The notes beneath the pieces were generated by a model that was not told the DNA's origin, ran no database searches, and saw only the letters and a list, made by a program, of their open reading frames with translations. A DNA stretch of 64,000 nucleotides from Mycolicibacterium lacusdiani. GTDB taxonomy: Bacteria > Actinomycetota > Actinomycetes > Mycobacteriales > Mycobacteriaceae. A program made the translations under genes and the position numbers. The DNA is taken from NCBI RefSeq assembly GCF_021916785.1, contig NZ_JAKCFC010000007.1, positions 186,001 through 250,000 of the forward strand, written 5' to 3'. Numbering within the stretch: position 1 is the stretch's first letter; the number at the start of each line of letters is the position of its first letter. Below, in pieces: positions 23,139 through 29,521 of this stretch.

Positions 23139-23834
23139 GTGAGCCCCACCGACAGCCCTGCCGACACCGCATTGCCACCTGTCCTTTCGCCGGCCCTTCC
23201 ACCCGAAGCCGAGCGCCTGTTCGCCTACGCGGAGCAGATCATCGGGTTCATGCCTGCCGACGAGGGGCGCGCCCTGTACGACGCAGCCGTCCGCTACCTC
23301 GGCGACGGCGTCGGGGTCGAGATCGGCACGTACTGCGGTAAGTCGACGGTGATGCTCGGTGCTGCGGCCCAGGCCGGCGGCGGGGTGCTGTTCACCATCG
23401 ACCACCATCACGGGTCCGAGGAGCACCAGCCCGGCTGGGAGTACCACGACACCTCGATGGTCGATCCCGTCACCGGCCTGTTCGACACCCTGCCCACGCT
23501 GCGGCACACCCTCGACGGCGCGGGCCTCGACGAGCACGTGGTCGCGATCGTCGGCAAGTCGACCGTCGTGGCGCGGGGCTGGCGTACGCCCGTGCAATTC
23601 CTGTTCATCGACGGCGGCCACACCGAGGAGGCCGCGCAGCGGGACTTCGCCGGCTGGGCCCCCTGGGTCGTCGTCGGCGGCGGACTGGTCATCCACGACG
23701 TCTTCCCCAACCCCGACGAGGGCGGCCAGGCGCCGTTCCACATCTACCGCCGCGCACTGGACTCCGGCGAGTTCCGCGAGGTGTCGGCGATGGGCTCGAT
23801 GCGGGTGCTCGAGCGGGTGTCCCCACCCGCCTGA
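23139..23834 (+). CDS. Class I SAM-dependent methyltransferase (Methyltransf_24 type)
   Basis: The 231-residue protein contains VGVEIGTYCGKSTVML (SAM motif I, about residues 63-78), the acidic motif LFTIDHHHG, and QFLFIDGGHTEEAAQRDF, which is characteristic of the Methyltransf_24/CmcI-like group. ATP- or metal-dependence is not evident. GTG 23139 is chosen as the start shortly after the divergent tetR. Substrate unknown. Confidence 0.82.
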   Translation: MSPTDSPADTALPPVLSPALPPEAERLFAYAEQIIGFMPADEGRALYDAAVRYLGDGVGVEIGTYCGKSTVMLGAAAQAGGGVLFTIDHHHGSEEHQPGWEYHDTSMVDPVTGLFDTLPTLRHTLDGAGLDEHVVAIVGKSTVVARGWRTPVQFLFIDGGHTEEAAQRDFAGWAPWVVVGGGLVIHDVFPNPDEGGQAPFHIYRRALDSGEFREVSAMGSMRVLERVSPPA

Positions 23835-23844
23835 CGGGGCTCGC

Positions 23845-23916
23845 CTCCCCCCGCGAACGTCGATTACCGCCACGGTTTTCGGCGGAAAGTGTGGCGGTAA
23901 CCTACGTTCGCGGGGA
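23845..23916. repeat. Long palindromic repeat, family 1 copy A
   Basis: Outer arms CCCCGCGAACGT / ACGTTCGCGGGG and inner arms TTACCGCCAC / GTGGCGGTAA form a nearly continuous 27-28-bp hairpin around a short loop (about 23874-23890). It lies between the methyltransferase stop and the AbiEi-like gene. The inner part (GCCACGGTTTTCG-n9-GTGGC) recurs at 24901-24927, and its left half at 61396-61425. It may act as terminator and looks like a dispersed intergenic repeat. Confidence 0.85.
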
Positions 23917-23930
23917 GTAGTAAGGGTGGG

Positions 23931-23957
23931 TTGTCCCCAGTCGTGACTTCATCCCCA
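23931..23957 (+). promoter_or_regulatory. Paired DnaA-box-like 9-mers upstream of AbiEi-like gene
   Basis: TTGTCCCCA (23931-23939) and TCATCCCCA (23949-23957) are direct repeats with 18-bp phasing. The block agrees at 21 of 27 positions with that upstream of the 13E12 gene (16052-16078, minus strand), including the shared middle AGTCG(T/C)GA. It lies 62 bp before the ATG of the AbiEi-like gene. Confidence 0.5.
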
Positions 23958-24019
23958 GGAACGCCGATGTCGTAGCGATCGACGCCTCGAACGTCGTCCT
24001 CGGGCGTTGTGGTGGATCC

Positions 24020-24931
24020 ATGACACACGTACCCGGGCCGTTCGTCGGCACCGAAGCCGTAGCGCAACAGCGCTACACGCGAAGGACTCTCGGCAGCCGC
24101 GCCCAGCTGATCTACCGCAACGTCTACCTGCCAGCCGGCGAGGAGTTGACCGCTGCCACCCGCGCCGAAGCAGCCTGGTTGTGGTCCGGGAGGAATGCGA
24201 CGGTGGCGGGGCTTTCTGCGGCAGCCCTGCATGGAACGAAGTGGATCGACGCCGGCGAACCCGCCGAACTCACCAGAGCCATGGCCGGCGCCAACGACAT
24301 CGTCATACACCGTGAGGTCTTGACCGGCGACGAAGTCTGCACTGTCAGGGGCATTCCCGTGACGACGCCTGCACGCACGGCATTCGACCTCGGCAGGCGC
24401 GGCGAGTTGTCCGCAGCCCTGATGCGTCTCGATGCGCTCGCCCACGCCACCGGCCTGACTGCCGGCGACGTGGCGCCGGTAGTGGCAGCGCACCGCGGGG
24501 CGCGGGGTATCAAGGGATTGCGTACCGCCGTAGCTCTGATGAACGGTGGGGCCGAGTCGCCACAGGAGACGCGCACCCGACTGCTGCTTCTCGAAGCGGG
24601 CTTGCGGCGGCCGGCCACGCAGATCCCGGTGCTCGACGACTACGGACGGGTATTCGCTCGGATCGACATGGGCTGGCCCGACCTCAACGTCGGCGTCGAG
24701 TATGACGGCGCACAGCACTGGACCGATCCGCGGCAGCGATCGCATGACATCGACCGGTATGCCGCACTCGCAGCGCGGCGATGGATCATCGTGCGCGTCA
24801 GTGCCGAGATGCTGCGGTACCGGCCGTGGGTGATCGTGGAACGCGTCGTCGACGCATTGCGGGCTGCGGGGTGCTCGTGGCTCGACGAATGTGGCGTTGT
24901 GCCACGGTTTTCGCGACGAAGCGTGGCTTGA
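24020..24931 (+). CDS. AbiEi-like antitoxin-domain/DUF559 PD-(D/E)XK-like protein
   Basis: The 303-residue protein has an N-terminal winged-helix-like region of the type IV AbiEi antitoxin group (VSAALHG-type text: VAGLSAAALHGTKWID, then IPVTTPARTAFDLGRRG) and a C-terminal DUF559/Vsr-like nuclease region with RIDMGWPDLNVGVEYDGAQHW (about residues 214-234). These occur in many copies in mycobacterial genomes; function is not established and no toxin gene is adjacent. The last codons (VVPRFSRRSVA) are encoded by a palindromic repeat, and the gene is bracketed by two copies of that repeat family. Confidence 0.78.
   Translation: MTHVPGPFVGTEAVAQQRYTRRTLGSRAQLIYRNVYLPAGEELTAATRAEAAWLWSGRNATVAGLSAAALHGTKWIDAGEPAELTRAMAGANDIVIHREVLTGDEVCTVRGIPVTTPARTAFDLGRRGELSAALMRLDALAHATGLTAGDVAPVVAAHRGARGIKGLRTAVALMNGGAESPQETRTRLLLLEAGLRRPATQIPVLDDYGRVFARIDMGWPDLNVGVEYDGAQHWTDPRQRSHDIDRYAALAARRWIIVRVSAEMLRYRPWVIVERVVDALRAAGCSWLDECGVVPRFSRRSVA
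24901..24927. repeat. Palindromic repeat, family 1 copy overlapping a gene end
   Basis: GCCACG (24901-24906) and CGTGGC (24922-24927) are inverted around TTTTCGCG-type loop sequence; GCCACGGTTTTCG is identical to copy A at 23869-23881. It covers the last codons of the AbiEi-like gene and lies 34 bp from the convergent toroid-protein stop, so it may terminate transcription. Confidence 0.7.
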
Positions 24932-24960
24932 GCCAACACTCGGCGCAATCGAAGCCAGAG

Positions 24961-26031
24961 CTAGCGGCGGGTCTCCGCACACGCGCAGTCGAAGTCGCCC
25001 TCGAGGCCGCGCGGCAGGTCGTCGCCCCGGAAGATCCCGCTGCCCGCCGTGGTCGACGAGAGTGCGTCGGCGGCGAGGATCATCGCCGCGCCGGTCCACG
25101 TCGTGCGCTCGACGGGCCAGCGCTTGCCGTCGGCGAACACCAGACCCGTCCAGTACGAGCCATCGGTCTCGCGCAGGTGGTGCATGGCCGCGAATTGTTC
25201 GTGGGCGCGGGCGCTGTCGCCCATCGCGTCGAGGGCCATCACCAGTTCGCACGTCTCCGCGCCGGTCACCCATGGCCGGTGGTCGATGCAACGGATGCCG
25301 AGGCCCGGAACCACGAACTCGTCCCAGCGGGCGTCGATGCGAGCACGTGCCGCGTCGCCACGGATCGCCCCTCCGAGCACCGGGTAGTACCACTCCATCG
25401 AGTGAGAGTCCTTGACCAGGAACGACTCCGGGTGTGCGGCGATCGCGTGGCCGAGCTGTCCGACCGCGACCTCCCACTCCGGCTGCGGCTGGTCGAGGTA
25501 GTTCGCCAGCGCCAGCGCGCAGCGGATCGCGTGATAGATGCTCGAGCTGCCGGTCAGCAGAGCTTCGGCGAGGATGCCCGCCGGGCTGGCACCCCAAGAG
25601 ATCTCGCCGCCAGCGAGCTGCAGCGTCAGCACGAAGTCGATGGCCTTGCTCACCACCGGCCACATCGCCTCGGCGAATTCGCGGTCCTCGGTGATCAGCA
25701 CGTGGTGCCACACCCCGGTCGCGACGTAGGCGCAGAAGTTGCTGTCGCTGTTGGCGTCTTCGATAACGCCGTTGCGGAACTGGATGGGCCACGAGCCGTC
25801 GGCCCGTTGCGTGTCGCGGCACCAGTCGTACGCCGCACGCGCAGGCTCCCTCAGCCCCGCGACGGTCAGCGCCATCGCGTTCTCGACGTGATCCCACGGG
25901 TCGGTGTGCCCGCCGACGAACCACGGCAGCGCACCCGAGGATTCCTGGGTTGCCGCGATGGACTCCGCCGTCTGCAGGCACTGCTCAGGCGTGAGAACGC
26001 CTGGCACCCCGGGAATCTGGTGATCCAGCAC
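24961..26031 (-). CDS. Alpha/alpha-toroid protein (prenyltransferase/squalene-cyclase repeat type)
   Basis: The 356-residue protein consists of helical repeats with QW-like motifs (QRADGSWPIQF near residue 79; TDGSYWTGLVF near 292), as annotated in terpenoid cyclase/protein prenyltransferase-like or six-hairpin glycosidase-like proteins. No DxDD cyclase motif is visible, so a cyclase function is doubtful. GTG 26031 shares its last G with the TAG of the upstream methyltransferase gene, so it is the third gene of a coupled operon with a GT4 and a methyltransferase. A glycosidase- or lipid-directed role fits, but I cannot decide. Confidence 0.68.
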   Translation of the reverse strand: MLDHQIPGVPGVLTPEQCLQTAESIAATQESSGALPWFVGGHTDPWDHVENAMALTVAGLREPARAAYDWCRDTQRADGSWPIQFRNGVIEDANSDSNFCAYVATGVWHHVLITEDREFAEAMWPVVSKAIDFVLTLQLAGGEISWGASPAGILAEALLTGSSSIYHAIRCALALANYLDQPQPEWEVAVGQLGHAIAAHPESFLVKDSHSMEWYYPVLGGAIRGDAARARIDARWDEFVVPGLGIRCIDHRPWVTGAETCELVMALDAMGDSARAHEQFAAMHHLRETDGSYWTGLVFADGKRWPVERTTWTGAAMILAADALSSTTAGSGIFRGDDLPRGLEGDFDCACAETRR

Positions 26032-26750
26032 TAGGCCGCCAGGGGCTTCCGGAAGTACAGCGCGATGCTCTTGCCGATCACCGGGTTCAGCACCGCCTCC
26101 GCGTTCCGCGTCAGCCAGGGGCGAGACATCATGTCCCACACCAACAACTTGTGATACGCCGTCACGGCCGGGTGATTCGGCTTGTCGACGCCCACGGCGC
26201 ACTTGAGCCACCAGAACGGCGCGTGCAGCGCATGCGCGTGATGGCGGTGATCGAATTCCATTCCGCGAGCGGCGATCTTGGCGTGCAACTCGTCGGCGCG
26301 GTAGATCCGGATATGCCCGCCCTCATTGGCGTGGTATTCGTCGGACAGCATCCAGCAGACCTTCTCCGGCAGCCACCGCGGCACGGTGACGACGAGCCGG
26401 CCACCGGGCTTGAGCACCCGGACCAGCTCGTCGATCGCGCGCTCGTCGGCCGGGACGTGCTCGAGGATCTCCGAGGCGATCACGAAGTCGAACGAGCCGT
26501 CGTCGAACGGCAGGTCCAGCGCGTCGCCCTTCACGGCCTCCGCCTTGGCCGACGCGGGCGCCTCGCCCTGCTCGGCCATCGCCTGCAGGATCGCGTCGAC
26601 GTCGTTGAGGTCCGACGCGCTCTGATCGAACGCGACGACGTTGGCGCCGCGCCGGAACGCCTCGAACGAGTGACGTCCCGCGCCGCACCCGACGTCGATG
26701 ACGGTGGAGCCCGCGCCGACGCCAAGCCGGTCGAAGTCGACGGTCAGCAT
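26031..26750 (-). CDS. Class I SAM-dependent methyltransferase (Methyltransf_11 type)
   Basis: The 239-residue enzyme has motif I VIDVGCGAGRHSFEAF, the post-I acidic residue VVAFDQS, and FDFVIASEILEHVP followed by LKPGGRLVVTVPRW. ATG 26750 overlaps the glycosyltransferase stop by 7 bp. The C-terminus contains hydrophobic aromatic segments (HAPFWWLKCAVG) suggesting interaction with a lipid substrate or membrane. It is the middle gene of the GT4-methyltransferase-toroid operon; the substrate is unknown. Confidence 0.85.
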   Translation of the reverse strand: MLTVDFDRLGVGAGSTVIDVGCGAGRHSFEAFRRGANVVAFDQSASDLNDVDAILQAMAEQGEAPASAKAEAVKGDALDLPFDDGSFDFVIASEILEHVPADERAIDELVRVLKPGGRLVVTVPRWLPEKVCWMLSDEYHANEGGHIRIYRADELHAKIAARGMEFDHRHHAHALHAPFWWLKCAVGVDKPNHPAVTAYHKLLVWDMMSRPWLTRNAEAVLNPVIGKSIALYFRKPLAA

Positions 26751-27994
26751 GCGCCTGCCTTCTTCCTGTCTGCCTTCTCGATTGCCCGCTCGTACACCGC
26801 AACGGTCTGCGCGGCGACGGACTCCCAGCTGAACACGTCCAGCGCCCGGCGCCGACCGGCGGCGCCGAGGCGGTGCAGGTCCAGCGGCGAATCGAGCAGT
26901 TCGCCAAGGGTTTTGGTGAGGTCGTCCACGTCGCCGGGGTTCACCAGGCGCGCGCACTCGTCGTCGGCGCCCACCACCTCGGGTAGCGCACCGGCCCGGC
27001 TCGCGACGATCGGCGTGCCGCTGGCCATCGCCTCGACGGCGGGCAACGAGAAGCCCTCGTACAGCGAGGGGATGCAGGCGACCTCGGCCGACGACAGCAG
27101 CGCCGCCAACTCGGCGTCGGTCACGCCGCTGGACACCGTGACGATGTCGGAGATGCCGAGTTCGGCGATGAGCTTCTCGGTCGGGCCGTTCGGCTCGAGC
27201 TTGGCCACCAGCTGGACGTCGACGTCGCGTTCCACACGCAGCCGGGACACGGCGTGCAGGAGGTGGCTCACGCCCTTGAGCGGCACGTCGGCACTGGCGA
27301 TGGCAATGATCCGGTTGCGCACCCGGTTCGGGGCGGGTGTGAACAGCTCGGTGTCGACGCCTAGCGGCACCACGTGCAGCTGGCTCGGGGAGACGCCGAA
27401 GTCCTCGGCGATGTCGGCGGCCGACGTCGACGACACCGTCAACAACTCGGGGATGCGCCGGGCGACGGTCTTCTGCATCTCCGCGAAGCCGTACCAGCGC
27501 CGCACCAACGGCTTGCGCCACCACTTGGCGGCCGCGACGTCGAGCACCCGGTCCCGCGTGATCGGGTGGTGCACGGTGGCGACCACCGGCATGCCGGAGT
27601 CGGCGATGTCGAGCAGGGCGGTGCCGAGGCTCTGGTTGTCGTGCACGACGTCGAAGTCGTCGCGGCGCTCGGCGAGGATGCGTGCCATCCGCAGGCAGAA
27701 GGTCTTGGGCTCGGGGAACGCGGCCGTCCACGTGCTGAGCAGTTCCAGCAGGTCGATGCGGTCGTGGATCTCGCTCGGCCGCGGTATCCGGAACGGGTCC
27801 GGCTCGCGGTAGAGGTCGAGGCTGGGCACCTCGGTGAGCCGGACGCGGGGATCGAGACCGCCGGGATAGGGGGGCCCCGAGAACACCTCGACCTCGTGAC
27901 CGAGTTCTACGAGGCCGCGACTCAGGTGCCGGACGTAGACGCCCTGGCCGCCACAATGCGTCTTGCTCCGATAGGAGAGCAGGGCGATCCGCAT
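26744..27994 (-). CDS. Glycosyltransferase family 4
   Basis: The 416-residue GT-B retaining transferase starts at MRIALLSYRSKTHCGGQG, the classic donor/acceptor cleft loop (GGQGVYVRHL). The C-terminal half has IAIASADVPLKGVSHLLHAV and the EX7E-type motif YEGFSLPAVEAMASGTPIV (about residues 311-329). It transfers a sugar from an activated donor in the cytoplasm to an unknown acceptor. ATG 27994 is preferred to an upstream in-frame start because the fold begins there. A promoter with an embedded palindrome lies about 50 bp upstream. Confidence 0.88.
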   Translation of the reverse strand: MRIALLSYRSKTHCGGQGVYVRHLSRGLVELGHEVEVFSGPPYPGGLDPRVRLTEVPSLDLYREPDPFRIPRPSEIHDRIDLLELLSTWTAAFPEPKTFCLRMARILAERRDDFDVVHDNQSLGTALLDIADSGMPVVATVHHPITRDRVLDVAAAKWWRKPLVRRWYGFAEMQKTVARRIPELLTVSSTSAADIAEDFGVSPSQLHVVPLGVDTELFTPAPNRVRNRIIAIASADVPLKGVSHLLHAVSRLRVERDVDVQLVAKLEPNGPTEKLIAELGISDIVTVSSGVTDAELAALLSSAEVACIPSLYEGFSLPAVEAMASGTPIVASRAGALPEVVGADDECARLVNPGDVDDLTKTLGELLDSPLDLHRLGAAGRRRALDVFSWESVAAQTVAVYERAIEKADRKKAGAC

Positions 27995-28029
27995 GGTCAG
28001 TTCACCGCGACCAGAGTCGACTTGAAGGC

Positions 28030-28075
28030 TCTGGACATGTGTCCAGACTATAGTTTGACGGGCTAGCCGCCGCAA
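28030..28075 (-). promoter_or_regulatory. Sigma-A-like promoter with embedded operator for the GT4 operon
   Basis: On the minus strand, TTGCGG (28070-28075) and TATAGT (28047-28052) are separated by 17 bp, a good sigma-A pair. The 18-bp palindrome TCTGGACATGTGTCCAGA (28030-28047) begins at the last base of the -10 box and covers the predicted start of transcription. A bound repressor there would block initiation. The regulator may be the TetR at 22516-23085, whose own start has a similar core. Confidence 0.6.
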
Positions 28076-28093
28076 CGCGGCCATTCCGCGCCC

Positions 28094-28549
28094 TCACTCG
28101 GGCGGGAACCCGCCGGTGGCCACCGGGCCCCACCGCACCGGCGTTACCCGGATCAGGCACTTGCCCTGTTCGACCATGGCCTTGCGGTACTCGTCCCAGT
28201 CGGAGTGCTCACCCGAGATCACGCGAAAGTACTCGACCAGCGGTTCGACGGCGTCCGGCAGGTCGATCACCTCGGCCTCGCCGTCGACCTGCACGTACGC
28301 GTCGTTGAACTCGTCGGACAGCACGGTGACGCTGGCCCTGGGGTCGCGCCGCAGGTTGGCGGCCTTGGCGCGCTGGGGGTAACTCGCGATCACGATGCGG
28401 CCCTGCGCGTCGACGCCGCCGGTGACGGGCGAGGATTGCAGCGAGCCGTCGGAGCGGTACGTGGTCAGGACCATGCGGTGGCGTGGCCGGACGAAGTCGA
28501 GCATCTCGGTGCGGGCGACGGTGTCCGCCGTCGCGTACTTGCGGGCCAT
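28094..28549 (-). CDS. PPOX-class F420/FMN-dependent split-barrel oxidoreductase
   Basis: The 151-residue protein has the split beta-barrel text of F420-dependent PPOX proteins: MVLTTYRSDGSLQSSPVTGG, then RIVIASYPQRAKAANLRRDPRASVTVL in two pieces, and the C-terminal CLIRVTPVRWGPV. Mycobacterial relatives use F420H2 or bind haem/biliverdin or FMN; which applies here is not readable. ATG 28549 fits the domain start. It stands alone between the GT4 promoter and the small hypothetical gene. Confidence 0.85.
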   Translation of the reverse strand: MARKYATADTVARTEMLDFVRPRHRMVLTTYRSDGSLQSSPVTGGVDAQGRIVIASYPQRAKAANLRRDPRASVTVLSDEFNDAYVQVDGEAEVIDLPDAVEPLVEYFRVISGEHSDWDEYRKAMVEQGKCLIRVTPVRWGPVATGGFPPE

Positions 28550-28571
28550 GCGACCAACCTACTGAGTCGGC

Positions 28572-28874
28572 CTACTTGCGCTTCAGCGTCCAGGCCGGGA
28601 CCCAGTGGGCAACCGACCGGCGATTGGGGCCGTACGCCACGTCGTACCGGACCCAACCCCACCAGTGGCCCTGCTCGCACATCCCCCAGCACGACAGCAC
28701 GCCGTCGACGATCGCGTGCATCTGCAGGCCGGCCGGGTGATAGCCGCCGGCCCGGTGGGGTTCGCGCGGAAACACCGCACCCAGGTCGACCAGGACCTCG
28801 ATCGGCGGATCGACGTGTCGGAAGGCCGGCGGCGTGGGCTGCCCGTTGTGCCCGATCGATTGCATCTGCCCCAC
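28572..28874 (-). CDS. Conserved hypothetical protein, Trp/His-rich, 100 residues
   Basis: The protein reads MGQMQSIGHNGQPTPPAFR, then GLQMHAIVDGVLSCWGMCEQ and GHWWGWVRYDVAYGPN, ending in WTLKRK. It is rich in Trp, has two Cys close together and no signal peptide. I do not recognise the family. GTG 28874 or ATG 28865 may start it. It lies downstream of a C39-like peptidase gene, with a LexA-like palindrome in the 33-bp gap. Confidence 0.65.
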   Translation of the reverse strand: MGQMQSIGHNGQPTPPAFRHVDPPIEVLVDLGAVFPREPHRAGGYHPAGLQMHAIVDGVLSCWGMCEQGHWWGWVRYDVAYGPNRRSVAHWVPAWTLKRK

Positions 28875-28900
28875 TGTTCGATCATATGTTCGAACGGTGG
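28871..28900. promoter_or_regulatory. 30-bp palindrome with LexA-like (SOS) core
   Basis: Thirteen of 15 position pairs are complementary over 28871-28900. The centre, 28878-28893 (TCGATCATATGTTCGA), fits the mycobacterial SOS box TCGAAC-n4-GTTCGA with one mismatch, and its central ATAT fits the RNRY preference. It sits immediately before the start codon of the small hypothetical gene. A LexA or similar dyad-binding repressor site is likely; the extra outer symmetry is not needed for LexA. Confidence 0.55.
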
Positions 28901-28907
28901 TCGTCCG

Positions 28908-29432
28908 CTAACCCTTGGGCAACCCTCGCGGCGGCAGCACGAAGGCGAACGCCCACGGGTAGCCGAGGCCGGTCAGTCGGGCGGATCGGACGTCGGCAGC
29001 AGTCACCCGCCGCACGTCGCCCGAGGACGGCTCGTAACACCGCAGCTCGTCCCGCTCCACGTCGACGATCAGCACCCAGTGCCGCGGGATCACCCGTCCC
29101 ACCAGCATCGGCACCGGCTTCCCGGCGCGGACCGCGGCCAGCACGTCGTCCAGGGGATCTCGGCGCCGCCAGAGCCCACGCCAGAGCCGCCAGTGGTACC
29201 CCGCGCCGATCGCCGCGACCATCCCCATCGGCGTCGTGCCGAGCGCCCGCGGCCACAAGAGGTTGACGCGGCCGTGCACGCGAGCCTGCTCCGCGGCGAA
29301 CCAGGCGAGATCCGCTGGCCCCGTGCCTGCCAGCCGATGGGCCGGCTCGAGCATTGCTCGGGCCACCACTGCGACCGCGGGTCCGCAGCTCACGCCGTCG
29401 CGTTGCCGCAGCCGCATGCCCGCGAGCCTCAT
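28908..29432 (-). CDS. C39-like cysteine peptidase family protein
   Basis: The 174-residue protein carries the papain-like landmarks of peptidase C39-type domains: Gln and Cys in RQRDGVSCGPAVAVVARAM near the N-terminus (Cys about residue 16), His in PRHWVLIVDV (about 118) and an Asp/Asn position in CYEPSSGDVRRV. No signal peptide or transporter domain is attached. Such proteins may process peptides inside the cell or be inactive relatives. It starts at ATG 29432 (a second ATG lies five codons in) and is divergent from the acyl-CoA dehydrogenase. Confidence 0.7.
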   Translation of the reverse strand: MRLAGMRLRQRDGVSCGPAVAVVARAMLEPAHRLAGTGPADLAWFAAEQARVHGRVNLLWPRALGTTPMGMVAAIGAGYHWRLWRGLWRRRDPLDDVLAAVRAGKPVPMLVGRVIPRHWVLIVDVERDELRCYEPSSGDVRRVTAADVRSARLTGLGYPWAFAFVLPPRGLPKG

Positions 29433-29484
29433 CGCTTCAGGCTAGGCCGATTTCGGGTGATTCCAACGATGGGCAAGTGGGTAC

Positions 29485-29508
29485 TTGAGTGAACACACGT
29501 CCACTCAA
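29485..29508. promoter_or_regulatory. Inverted repeat upstream of acyl-CoA dehydrogenase
   Basis: TTGAGTG (29485-29491) and CACTCAA (29502-29508) are perfect 7-bp inverted arms separated by 10 bp, ending 13 bp before the ATG of the acyl-CoA dehydrogenase. TetR-family regulators of lipid genes use such sites. It also makes the upstream in-frame GTG at 29489 an unlikely start. Confidence 0.5.
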
Positions 29509-29521
29509 CCCGGGAGCCGCC

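Noticed and set aside
24020..24931. A complete type IV toxin-antitoxin module
   Set aside because: No AbiEii-like nucleotidyltransferase toxin gene lies beside the AbiEi-like gene, and it carries a fused nuclease-like domain instead.
29489..29521. Upstream GTG start for the acyl-CoA dehydrogenase
   Set aside because: It lies inside the inverted repeat at 29485-29508 and adds 11 unconserved residues; ATG 29522 has a better ribosome-binding site.
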